From positions 1-6,683 of the forward strand of contig JABJMI010000415.1 in NCBI GenBank assembly GCA_018659505.1: DNA of 6,683 nt, read 5' to 3'. Source of the DNA: Planctomicrobium sp. (GTDB lineage: Bacteria > Planctomycetota > Planctomycetia > Planctomycetales > Planctomycetaceae). Shown piece by piece: positions 1 to 5,969 of this stretch. The notes below the pieces were generated by a model. It was not told the origin of the DNA and made no database searches. It saw nothing but the letters and a program-made list of their open reading frames with translations. The translations under genes were made by a program, and so were the position numbers. The stretch's first letter is position 1. Every line of letters starts with the position of its first letter.

Positions 1-3000
1 CGATCGGTCACTACAACGAAACAATGGTCGATCCGAAATATCTCGACATGTTAACTCGGGGCATTCTTTGGGCAACTGATCGTCTTGATGAAACTGAATT
101 CCAAGAGACCTCCGAAGAACAAAACGAATCGATTCGCGAACTTGCTTTAGCTCCGACTGCACAACAGAAAACATCCACTCAACCCTGTTGCGGTGAAGGC
201 AATCTTGCGTTCGGAAGTCAGACGACAGCGAGCAGTTCTCAGACTGGTCACGACACCAGCCACGCTGTGGATGGCAACCTCAAAACTCGCTGGTGTACCA
301 ATGGAGCACAGACCGGCAGTAGGTGGCAGGTTGATCTCGGTAAGCAAACAGACGTTCGCTCGCTGCGAATTCATTGGGAGATGAACAATACCTACAAATA
401 CAAAGTCGATGCTTCACCCGATGGAGAATACTGGACCTCGATCATCGATCAGTCTAAGAATGAGACTCAACGACAGATATGGGGACACGAAGTCGATTCA
501 CCTGAAACTCGCTATCTGCGCGTCACATTTCTCGGTTCAAAAACCGGAGCCTGGGGCAGCTTCTGGGAATTCGAAGCATACTCTGGAGAACTGCCTGAGT
601 TGCCAGACCCCATCGAGACCAGTTCAGCGTCCATCTCTGATGTCACCGCTCCCGATGGGTTCAATGTCACACTCTTCGGGACTCCACCAGATGTGAATTA
701 TCCTGTTTGTTTGACCGCTGCAAGTACTGGCGAAGTCTTTGTCGGAATTGATGAACAAGGCTCACTCGGCAAAGAAGCGGGCAAAGGAAAAGTGATTCGC
801 TGCTTCGATGTCGATGGAGACGGACAGGCAGACAAGATCAACACGTTCGCGACTATGGATCACCCACGAGGACTCATCTACGACAACGGCTCGCTGTGGG
901 TTCTGCATCCTCCGTTTCTCACGGTCTATCACGATGACGATCTCGATGGGACAGCTGATCGTGAAGACCGGTTAATCACCGGCATTAGCACTGAAGAGGT
1001 CAATAAGCGTGGAGCCGACCACACTACCAACGGGATTCGCATGGGGATTGATGGTTGGATTTACATCGCTGTCGGCGATTTTGGATTTACAGATGCAGTA
1101 GCCAAAGACGGAACCAGACTCTCTCGACGTGGAGGGGGAATTGTTCGCATTCGACCAGATGGCAGCGAAATGGAAATCCATAACTGGGGGCAGCGCAACA
1201 TTCTCGATGTCTGCATCGATCCCTACATGAATCTCTTCACGCGCGACAATACAAACGATGGCGGTGAATGGAATGTTCGCCTCTCACACATTCATCAGAG
1301 TGCCGAATACGGGTATCCGTCGCTCTTTATGAACTTCACAGAAGAGATCATGCACCCGCTGGCAGACTACGGCGGAGGTTCTGGCTGCGGAGGTTTTTAT
1401 CTGCACGATTTACGTTGGCCGAAGAAGTACGAAGATGCTCTCTATACCTGTGATTGGGGGAGGAGCGAAGTCTATCTACATGATCTCCCGGAGAACGGTG
1501 CAACATTTGATGCTCATCAAGAAGTCTTCCTCAAGATTCCTCGACCAACAGATATTGATGTTGATGGCAGCGGACGGATGTACGTCAGTAGTTGGAAAGA
1601 TGGCAAGTTCGCTTATGACGGACCCAATGTCGGTTTCGTGGCTCAAGTCACGCCTGCCAACTTCACTCCGAAACCATTTCCAAACGTCGCAAAGCTATCG
1701 GTCACAGAACTCGTCAAGATGGTTTCCGCACCGAGCATGAAGCATCGGCTCCATGCACAGCGAGAACTACTTCGTCGCGAGGACAAACAAGATGTGGTTA
1801 ATCAGCTCACCGGTTTAATTAACAAGGGAGATGCCCCACTCTATGGCAGAGTCGCAGCGATCTACACACTCAAACAGTACAGCGGAGAGGCAGCCACTCC
1901 AGTGTTGCTGAATGCTCTCAAAGATGCAGCGATTCGTGAATTCGCAATGCGTGCGTTAACAGATCGCAAGACTCAACTTGAGTCGCTCAAAGCTGAAGAT
2001 TTGATTCCCTACCTAAATGGCTCCGATCCCAGAGTGATTGCTCAAACACTCATTAGTCTGGGACGATTGGGAGAGATCACCGCTGCTGAGTCAATCCTTC
2101 CGCTAACTGTTCGGGAAGACATCACTACGCAAGTTGAAGCACACAACCAACCGGACCCGGGCAATGTCATTCCGCACTTGGCAGTTCGAGCATTGGTCGA
2201 ACTCTCTGCCAGCGAAGTCGCATTAAATGGACTCGATACACCATATCGAACTGGTGCAACACAAACTTTACGCTGGCTGCACAATGCTGATATCGTGAAC
2301 GGATTACTTCAGCGACTGGACGCAGCCGAAGACAATTCCAGTAAAGGTGATTTACTTTCGATATTGATTCGGCTCTACAACAAAGAAGGTGAGTACAAGC
2401 AAGGCTGGTGGGGAACCCGACCTGACCGGACTGGACCTTATTACGATCGGCAACCCTGGGAGCAAACGAGCAAGATCGAAGCCGCAATCGTCAAGAGTTA
2501 CAACAATTCTGACGAACTCATAAAGGATCGCATCGTGAATGACCTGATCCGTCATCGAATCAAACCGAAATCGCTGCCGAAATCGTTGTTCGAGGAGCAG
2601 AATTCCGAAGAGCCGACGCAACCGATTGTGATCCCGACTGTTGATCCAAATAACCCGAATCAGATTGCCAATATGAAGTTTGAAGATGTGGTTGCCAAAG
2701 CGATGAGCATTTCAGGCAATGCCAAACAGGGACGAAAACTCTTCTTGCAGCAATCATGTGTCGCCTGTCATACCTACCGAGAAGGTCAATCTCCGAAAGG
2801 ACCGCATCTGGTTGACATCGGCAAACGCTACAAGCGCGAAGAGTTGATCGAATCGATCCTAAAACCGGACGCAAAAATCGCCCAGGGATTCGACACCTAT
2901 TCCTTCGTCACGACCAAAGGTTTAATTCACTCTGGATTTGTCGTCGGCGAAAGCGCTGAGGACCTTCAACTGCGGCAAGCGAATGGTCTCTCGCAAACTC

Positions 3001-3125
3001 TCGTTAGGACCGACATCGAAGAACGTCTGAAACGAAAAGAATCGATGATGCCCAAGGGAATCGCCAACAACTTGACTGTTGAAGAATTAGCAAACCTGCT
3101 GGCGTTTTTACAACAACTCAAATAG
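1..3125 (+). CDS. Large exported ThuA–discoidin–beta-propeller dehydrogenase–HEAT–cytochrome c protein (5' truncated)
   Basis: The frame is open from the window edge (first full codon at 3), so the start, signal peptide and most of an N-terminal domain lie outside. Residues are numbered from the in-frame Met at 24, which is probably internal. The first ~20 residues, plus GHYNET just before, match the end of a ThuA-like (trehalose utilisation, glutamine-amidotransferase fold) domain. About 59-188 is a discoidin/F5/8 type C domain (NLAFG, AVDGN, TRWCT, WQVDLG, YLRV). About 205-545 is the propeller of the planctomycete/verrucomicrobial 'membrane-bound dehydrogenase' family (TIGR02604-like), with Asp-rich calcium-loop-like stretches near 262-270, 304-312 and 510-516. 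About 560-870 is helical and HEAT-like. About 895-1033 is the Pirellula/Verrucomicrobium haem-binding domain (TIGR02603-like), with haem motif CVACH at 912-916 and Met1008/1009 before Pro as likely distal ligand. Inferred role: extracytoplasmic oxidation of a carbohydrate-like substrate with electron transfer to haem c; the substrate is unknown. Confidence is high for the family, low for the reaction. Confidence 0.93.
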   Translation, partial: IGHYNETMVDPKYLDMLTRGILWATDRLDETEFQETSEEQNESIRELALAPTAQQKTSTQPCCGEGNLAFGSQTTASSSQTGHDTSHAVDGNLKTRWCTNGAQTGSRWQVDLGKQTDVRSLRIHWEMNNTYKYKVDASPDGEYWTSIIDQSKNETQRQIWGHEVDSPETRYLRVTFLGSKTGAWGSFWEFEAYSGELPELPDPIETSSASISDVTAPDGFNVTLFGTPPDVNYPVCLTAASTGEVFVGIDEQGSLGKEAGKGKVIRCFDVDGDGQADKINTFATMDHPRGLIYDNGSLWVLHPPFLTVYHDDDLDGTADREDRLITGISTEEVNKRGADHTTNGIRMGIDGWIYIAVGDFGFTDAVAKDGTRLSRRGGGIVRIRPDGSEMEIHNWGQRNILDVCIDPYMNLFTRDNTNDGGEWNVRLSHIHQSAEYGYPSLFMNFTEEIMHPLADYGGGSGCGGFYLHDLRWPKKYEDALYTCDWGRSEVYLHDLPENGATFDAHQEVFLKIPRPTDIDVDGSGRMYVSSWKDGKFAYDGPNVGFVAQVTPANFTPKPFPNVAKLSVTELVKMVSAPSMKHRLHAQRELLRREDKQDVVNQLTGLINKGDAPLYGRVAAIYTLKQYSGEAATPVLLNALKDAAIREFAMRALTDRKTQLESLKAEDLIPYLNGSDPRVIAQTLISLGRLGEITAAESILPLTVREDITTQVEAHNQPDPGNVIPHLAVRALVELSASEVALNGLDTPYRTGATQTLRWLHNADIVNGLLQRLDAAEDNSSKGDLLSILIRLYNKEGEYKQGWWGTRPDRTGPYYDRQPWEQTSKIEAAIVKSYNNSDELIKDRIVNDLIRHRIKPKSLPKSLFEEQNSEEPTQPIVIPTVDPNNPNQIANMKFEDVVAKAMSISGNAKQGRKLFLQQSCVACHTYREGQSPKGPHLVDIGKRYKREELIESILKPDAKIAQGFDTYSFVTTKGLIHSGFVVGESAEDLQLRQANGLSQTLVRTDIEERLKRKESMMPKGIANNLTVEELANLLAFLQQLK

Positions 3126-3155
3126 GATCGAAGAGAGGTTTCAGACGGATAGACA

Positions 3156-3175
3156 GGGTATTTTCAATACTTTTT
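3156..3175 (+). terminator. Weak intrinsic-terminator-like hairpin after the cytochrome gene
   Basis: Thirty bases after the stop of the cytochrome gene, GTATT (3158-3162) and AATAC (3166-3170) pair around a TTC loop and are followed at once by five T. Two G-T wobbles (3156-3157 with 3171-3172) could lengthen the stem, at the cost of using part of the T run. The stem is short and AT-rich, so termination would be partial at best, and genes 1 and 2 may still share a transcript. Confidence 0.3.
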
Positions 3176-3244
3176 CCATTGCGAGTACCTTGGAGTATCG
3201 AGAGAGAACGACTGAGACGCATCCGATTTAAAGAACTCAAGCCT

Positions 3245-3250
3245 AAGGGG
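3245..3250 (+). promoter_or_regulatory. Shine-Dalgarno AAGGGG deciding the start of the DJ-1 fusion gene
   Basis: AAGGGG ends 9 bases before the ATG at 3260 but directly abuts the ATG at 3251. The spacing therefore favours 3260. Both starts give an acceptable signal peptide. The in-frame TTG at 3179 would add a charged Arg/Glu-rich extension in front of the signal peptide and is unlikely. Confidence 0.6.
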
Positions 3251-3259
3251 ATGAGATTT

Positions 3260-4648
3260 ATGGCAACCAGAATCATCTTAAGTTGTTGTTTCAGCATTCT
3301 CTCAGCGTCACTTTCCACAGCCTTGGCTGCCGAGCACGATTGGCAGGATCTCATCCCGGCAATCAATCCTCAAGAGAGTACCTCTGGAGCTTGGAGCAAA
3401 GAAGAGTCTGAACTTAAAGTGGCTGCTAGCAACGGAGCGAGAATTGCACTCCCGGTGAAGCCGACAGGTGAGTACGATTTTGAAGTTGAGTTCACCCGAA
3501 ACAGCGGGAAGGATTCCATTGCTTTGATTTTTACCCATGGTGGAAAGCAGGCTTCCTGCGAGATTGACGCCTGGGGACAACAACTTGCGGGTGTGCAGAA
3601 CATTGCTGGGCAAGACATTCGGCAGAATGCGACTCGCAAAGAATCGATGCAACTCAAGAATGGACAACGCTATCGTTTCTCAATTCAAGTGCGGAATGAA
3701 TTTGTTCGTTGTTTGCTTGACGATCAGGAATTTGCACTCCATCGAACTGATGGTTCGGACCTTACCTTGGGAAGTCTCTGGCGGATCGCTGATACAACTC
3801 AACTTGGGTTGGGAGCATGGAATAGCGAAACCGTTTTCCACACGGTTCGCATCCGTTCACATTCTGAGAACCCGCTCATGATTGCCAGCAGTTCGAAGAC
3901 TGAACCGAAGAAAATGAAGCCCGCTACGAAGCCGACTCAACCAGTTCCAGCGACCTCCAACAACCGCAAGGATCGTAAACATGTGTTGATCGTCATTGCC
4001 AATCAACACTTCTTTTATCGAGAATATGCAGACCCCAGGGGAGAGCTTGAGCGTGCTGGAATACGAGTGAGCGTTGCAGCTGGCGAGAAATCGACCTGCC
4101 ATCCTCATCAAAACTCAGGGCAAGGGAATCGAGATGGTTCAGTTCGTCCAGACCTCTCTTTAGCGGAGGTGAAGGTCGACGACTACGATGCAATTCTCTT
4201 TTCCGGCGGTTGGGGATCGTCTTCCTATCAATACGCTTTCCAAGGTCGATACAACACCGCGAGCTACAACGGAAATCGAAAAATCAAAGCCGAAGCGAAC
4301 CGACTGATTAACGAGTTCCTCGCTGCCGACAAGTACACTTGTGCCCTCTGCAATGCAGTTTCGGTTTTGGCTTGGGCGCGCGTAGACGGCGTCAGTCCTT
4401 TGAGTGGTAAAAATGTCTGCGCCCCAACACGTGCTGCTGCTGCTGGTATCTATAACGGTCGGCAGGCACAACCTTCATGCCGCTGGCATCCTGAAGCCAA
4501 TGGAGCAGTCCTTTCGCCTGCGGGAGCAATTGGTCGTCCCAATACTGCAATTGATGATGTCATCGTCGATGGGAAAATCATCACCGGAGAAGATGATATT
4601 TCAGCTGCCGAAATGGGACGCAGAATTGCTCAAATGTTAAGTAAATAA
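3260..4648 (+). CDS. Exported concanavalin-like / DJ-1/PfpI fusion protein
   Basis: The 462-residue product starts with a signal peptide: Arg at 4, a hydrophobic stretch, then a likely signal peptidase I site after Ala-Leu-Ala at 21-23. Residues ~27-201 resemble the concanavalin-like jelly-roll module common in planctomycete secreted proteins, related to the DUF1080/3-keto-disaccharide hydrolase group; key stretches are WQDL, GEYDFEVEF, NGQRY, LLDDQE and LGLGAWNSETVFH. Residues ~213-233 are a Lys/Pro/Thr-rich linker. Residues ~241-461 are a DJ-1/PfpI domain: KHVLIVIANQHFFYREY opens the fold, AILFSGGWG is the central strand and loop, and CALCNAVSVLA (361-371) is the nucleophile elbow with Cys364 as the expected reactive cysteine. 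The residues after this Cys are Asn-Ala, where relatives as I recall them often have His-Gly or His-Ala. The gene lies 134 bp after the cytochrome gene in the same direction. Domain calls are strong. Whether it acts as hydrolase, glyoxalase, redox sensor or binding protein cannot be told. A start at 3251 is the main alternative. Confidence 0.88.
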   Translation: MATRIILSCCFSILSASLSTALAAEHDWQDLIPAINPQESTSGAWSKEESELKVAASNGARIALPVKPTGEYDFEVEFTRNSGKDSIALIFTHGGKQASCEIDAWGQQLAGVQNIAGQDIRQNATRKESMQLKNGQRYRFSIQVRNEFVRCLLDDQEFALHRTDGSDLTLGSLWRIADTTQLGLGAWNSETVFHTVRIRSHSENPLMIASSSKTEPKKMKPATKPTQPVPATSNNRKDRKHVLIVIANQHFFYREYADPRGELERAGIRVSVAAGEKSTCHPHQNSGQGNRDGSVRPDLSLAEVKVDDYDAILFSGGWGSSSYQYAFQGRYNTASYNGNRKIKAEANRLINEFLAADKYTCALCNAVSVLAWARVDGVSPLSGKNVCAPTRAAAAGIYNGRQAQPSCRWHPEANGAVLSPAGAIGRPNTAIDDVIVDGKIITGEDDISAAEMGRRIAQMLSK

Positions 4649-4678
4649 AGGTTCGCGATTTTTACTAAAATATTGAAG

Positions 4679-4775
4679 AGCCACAGAGGACACCGAGAGC
4701 ACAGAGGGTTCATTTTTGAGGTGAGTCAAAGATTAGACACCTATTTCCTCTGAGCCCTCTGTGATCTCTGTGGCT
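4679..4775. repeat. Imperfect inverted repeat of 9-bp units between convergent genes
   Basis: The arms 4679-4707 and 4747-4775 are reverse complements at 24 of 29 positions without gaps, with the outer 10 bp (AGCCACAGAG) perfect. Each arm is made of three similar 9-bp units of the type CACAGAGGN; in the left arm these are CACAGAGGA, CACCGAGAG and CACAGAGGG. The 39-bp centre holds a further 5-bp stem, AGGTG (4719-4723) with CACCT (4738-4742). It sits 30 bp after the stop of the DJ-1 fusion gene and 42 bp beyond the stop of the opposite response regulator gene, so the RNA hairpin could terminate both. It lacks a T run, and similar CACAGAG-rich palindromes recur in intergenic DNA of many bacteria as I recall, so a dispersed REP-like element is equally plausible. 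Confidence 0.75.
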
Positions 4776-4817
4776 GATTTGCTTCAGATGGCTGAAAAAT
4801 TTCGATCTTCTCGATGT

Positions 4818-5540
4818 TCAAGTATCCTGCACGAAGCGGTAACCTGTGCCGCGAACTGAGAGCAAGTGCCGCGGGTTGCTGGGGTCTTCTTCAATGTATT
4901 TTCTTAGCCGCAGCACGAAGTTATCAATCGTTCGGGAAGTTACCTCAGCACCTTGCTCCCAGACGTCCTTGAGGATCTTCGTTCGCGAGAGAACGTCTCC
5001 CTGATTCTCGATGAAGTACCGTAGCAACTGCATTTCCATGGTGGTCAGCGAATGTTTTTCTTCGCCGCGAATGACTTCATAAGTTTTAAAGTTAATCTGG
5101 ACGTCTGCAATTTGAAACTCTTCCATTTCAGTCGCATGCTTGGGAGCAGGTTGAGCACGCGGACGCTTGAGCAGGTTGCGAACCCGGCTTAACAGTTCTG
5201 GCAAATTAAATGGTTTCGTGATGTACTGATCAGTTCCGCAATCAAACGCATGTGACTTATCTTCGCTGAGAGTCCGAGCACTGAGAACGATAATAGGAAT
5301 GACCTGATCACGTTCGCGAATGGCTCGGCAGATTTCGTATCCACTCATGCCAGGCAACATGAGATCCAGGATGACCAGGTCCACATCGTGCGAATTCTCT
5401 TCAAAGTAATTCAGTGTCGCTGGACCGTCTCCTAAGACAACCGGATCGTAACCTTCGGCTTCCATGTTAAATCGTAATCCGTTGGCGATGGCCTCTTCAT
5501 CTTCAACAATCAGAATTCTTTTTTTTTCGTTCAACGTCAT
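4818..5540 (-). CDS. OmpR/PhoB-family two-component response regulator
   Basis: The 240-residue product has the normal length and order for the family. The receiver domain (~7-122) has the acidic pocket Glu13/Asp14, phospho-acceptor Asp59 in LVILDLMLPG, Ser87 at the switch position, Tyr106 and conserved Lys109 in ITKPF. The C-terminal winged helix (~140-236) includes the recognition-helix region TSRTIDNFVLRLRKYIE and the wing GTGYRFV. It should bind direct-repeat DNA as a dimer when phosphorylated and act as a cytoplasmic transcription factor. The ATG at 5540 places the receiver right at the N-terminus; only a weak purine stretch (GATAGAAG) precedes it. Codons 5-8 contain nine consecutive A, a possible slippage site. 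No sensor kinase lies within the window on either side, so its signal is unknown; the kinase could be encoded elsewhere. The transcript faces the DJ-1 fusion gene and could end in the inverted repeat beyond it. Family call very sure; the regulon cannot be inferred. Confidence 0.97.
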   Translation of the reverse strand: MTLNEKKRILIVEDEEAIANGLRFNMEAEGYDPVVLGDGPATLNYFEENSHDVDLVILDLMLPGMSGYEICRAIRERDQVIPIIVLSARTLSEDKSHAFDCGTDQYITKPFNLPELLSRVRNLLKRPRAQPAPKHATEMEEFQIADVQINFKTYEVIRGEEKHSLTTMEMQLLRYFIENQGDVLSRTKILKDVWEQGAEVTSRTIDNFVLRLRKYIEEDPSNPRHLLSVRGTGYRFVQDT

Positions 5541-5741
5541 CTTCTATCGTAGTTTCAATTGATGAAATATGTGCCCAAAATACCGTACATCGCTGACTAC
5601 TATTTCAAACATCAGTCGAGCATCAGCATCTCCTATTATTTTGAGACGTTGACTGTAAATCGACAAGGGACGAACTGGAACATTTCCCCAAGAGGTCCTA
5701 AACGAAGCGACGAGACAACCGATACTTATCACAAACATGTT

Positions 5742-5754
5742 GACAGCGACTGTC
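5742..5754. promoter_or_regulatory. Small perfect dyad GACAG-CGA-CTGTC
   Basis: Two 5-bp arms are perfectly complementary around a 3-bp centre, about 200 bp upstream of the response regulator start. It could be an operator or a small hairpin in a long leader. A dyad this short can occur by chance, and nothing shows that a protein binds it. Confidence 0.2.
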
Positions 5755-5762
5755 TCTGAACG

Positions 5763-5829
5763 ACACAAAAGAAAAGATACAGGGTCAATGGGTCCGCCCG
5801 CCTCGTTGCTCTTTTCTTGTCATTTGTGT
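5763..5829. repeat. Interrupted AT-rich inverted repeat in the divergent intergenic region
   Basis: ACACAA (5763-5768) pairs with TTGTGT (5824-5829), and AAGAAAAG (5769-5776) pairs with CTTTTCTT (5811-5818). Five unpaired bases (5819-5823) interrupt the right arm, and the loop is 34 bases and GC-richer. The right arm runs into two similar octamers, TTTGTGTG and TTTCGTGG (5823-5838). Because the flanking genes diverge, it cannot be a terminator for either of them; a dispersed repeat or a regulatory leader structure fits better. Confidence 0.5.
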
Positions 5830-5902
5830 GTTTCGTGGTCTTTCAATGTTTCCAATACCCTGAGTAGGTCCGATAAAAAAGCAAACGGTTACTGAGTTCA
5901 GT

Positions 5903-5930
5903 TTGACCTTCGATCAATCTCCCATAGAAT
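5903..5930 (+). promoter_or_regulatory. Sigma-70-like promoter for the DUF1573 gene
   Basis: TTGACC (5903-5908) matches the -35 consensus at five of six bases. TAGAAT (5925-5930) matches the -10 consensus at five of six, and the spacer is 16 bp. Transcription would begin near 5937 and give a leader of about 33 bases before the GTG start. Planctomycete promoters are poorly characterised, so the match to the general bacterial consensus is suggestive only. Confidence 0.5.
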
Positions 5931-5959
5931 GAAGTCTTCCTTTAATGTTCTTTGATATC

Positions 5960-5966
5960 AAGGTGA
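5960..5966 (+). promoter_or_regulatory. Shine-Dalgarno AAGGTGA for a GTG start
   Basis: AAGGTGA ends 3 bases before the GTG at 5970; its AAGG core is 6 bases away. An in-frame TGA at 5964-5966 overlaps it, so no start further upstream is possible and GTG 5970 is the first usable initiation codon. Confidence 0.6.
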
Positions 5967-5969
5967 CTC

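Larger units (their letters stand above)
5541..5969. other. 429-bp divergent intergenic region
   Basis: This stretch separates the leftward response regulator from the rightward DUF1573 gene. It holds an interrupted inverted repeat, a small perfect dyad, and a rightward promoter (each listed separately). The palindrome TCAATTGA (5555-5562) lies 15 bp before the regulator start, inside its likely leader. Short open frames on both strands here, up to 74 codons, have no recognisable domain and poor start signals, so I do not call genes. I found no convincing -10/-35 pair for the regulator: AATAAT-like and TTTACA-like boxes near 5635-5659 on the minus strand are spaced too closely (13 bp). Confidence 0.7.

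Noticed and set aside
615..628. 14-base exact match GAGACCAGTTCAGC in the cytochrome gene and again near 6605-6618 in the DUF1573 gene
   Set aside because: Both copies encode the same short in-frame peptide by ordinary codons with no flanking similarity, so a chance match is likely.
972..1181. Open frames antisense to, or in other frames of, the cytochrome gene
   Set aside because: They show no domain or start signal and lie wholly within a strongly supported coding region.
3179..3259. Upstream TTG start giving 27 extra residues to the DJ-1 fusion
   Set aside because: The extension is rich in Arg and Glu and would precede a normal signal peptide; the AAGGGG site fits ATG 3260 instead.
4783..4796. 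Small stem TTCAG-ATGG-CTGAA beyond the response regulator stop
   Set aside because: Only 5 bp and no T run on the minus strand; the larger inverted repeat next to it is a better terminator candidate.
5559..5759. 66-codon plus-strand open frame in the divergent intergenic region
   Set aside because: It overlaps the minus-strand frame, ends before the hairpin, has no ribosome binding site and no recognisable sequence features.
5544..5768. 74-codon minus-strand open frame ending 3 bp before the response regulator start
   Set aside because: It begins with TTG, has no Shine-Dalgarno I can see and no domain, and overlaps the AT-rich hairpin; its position just before the regulator is suggestive but not enough to call a gene.
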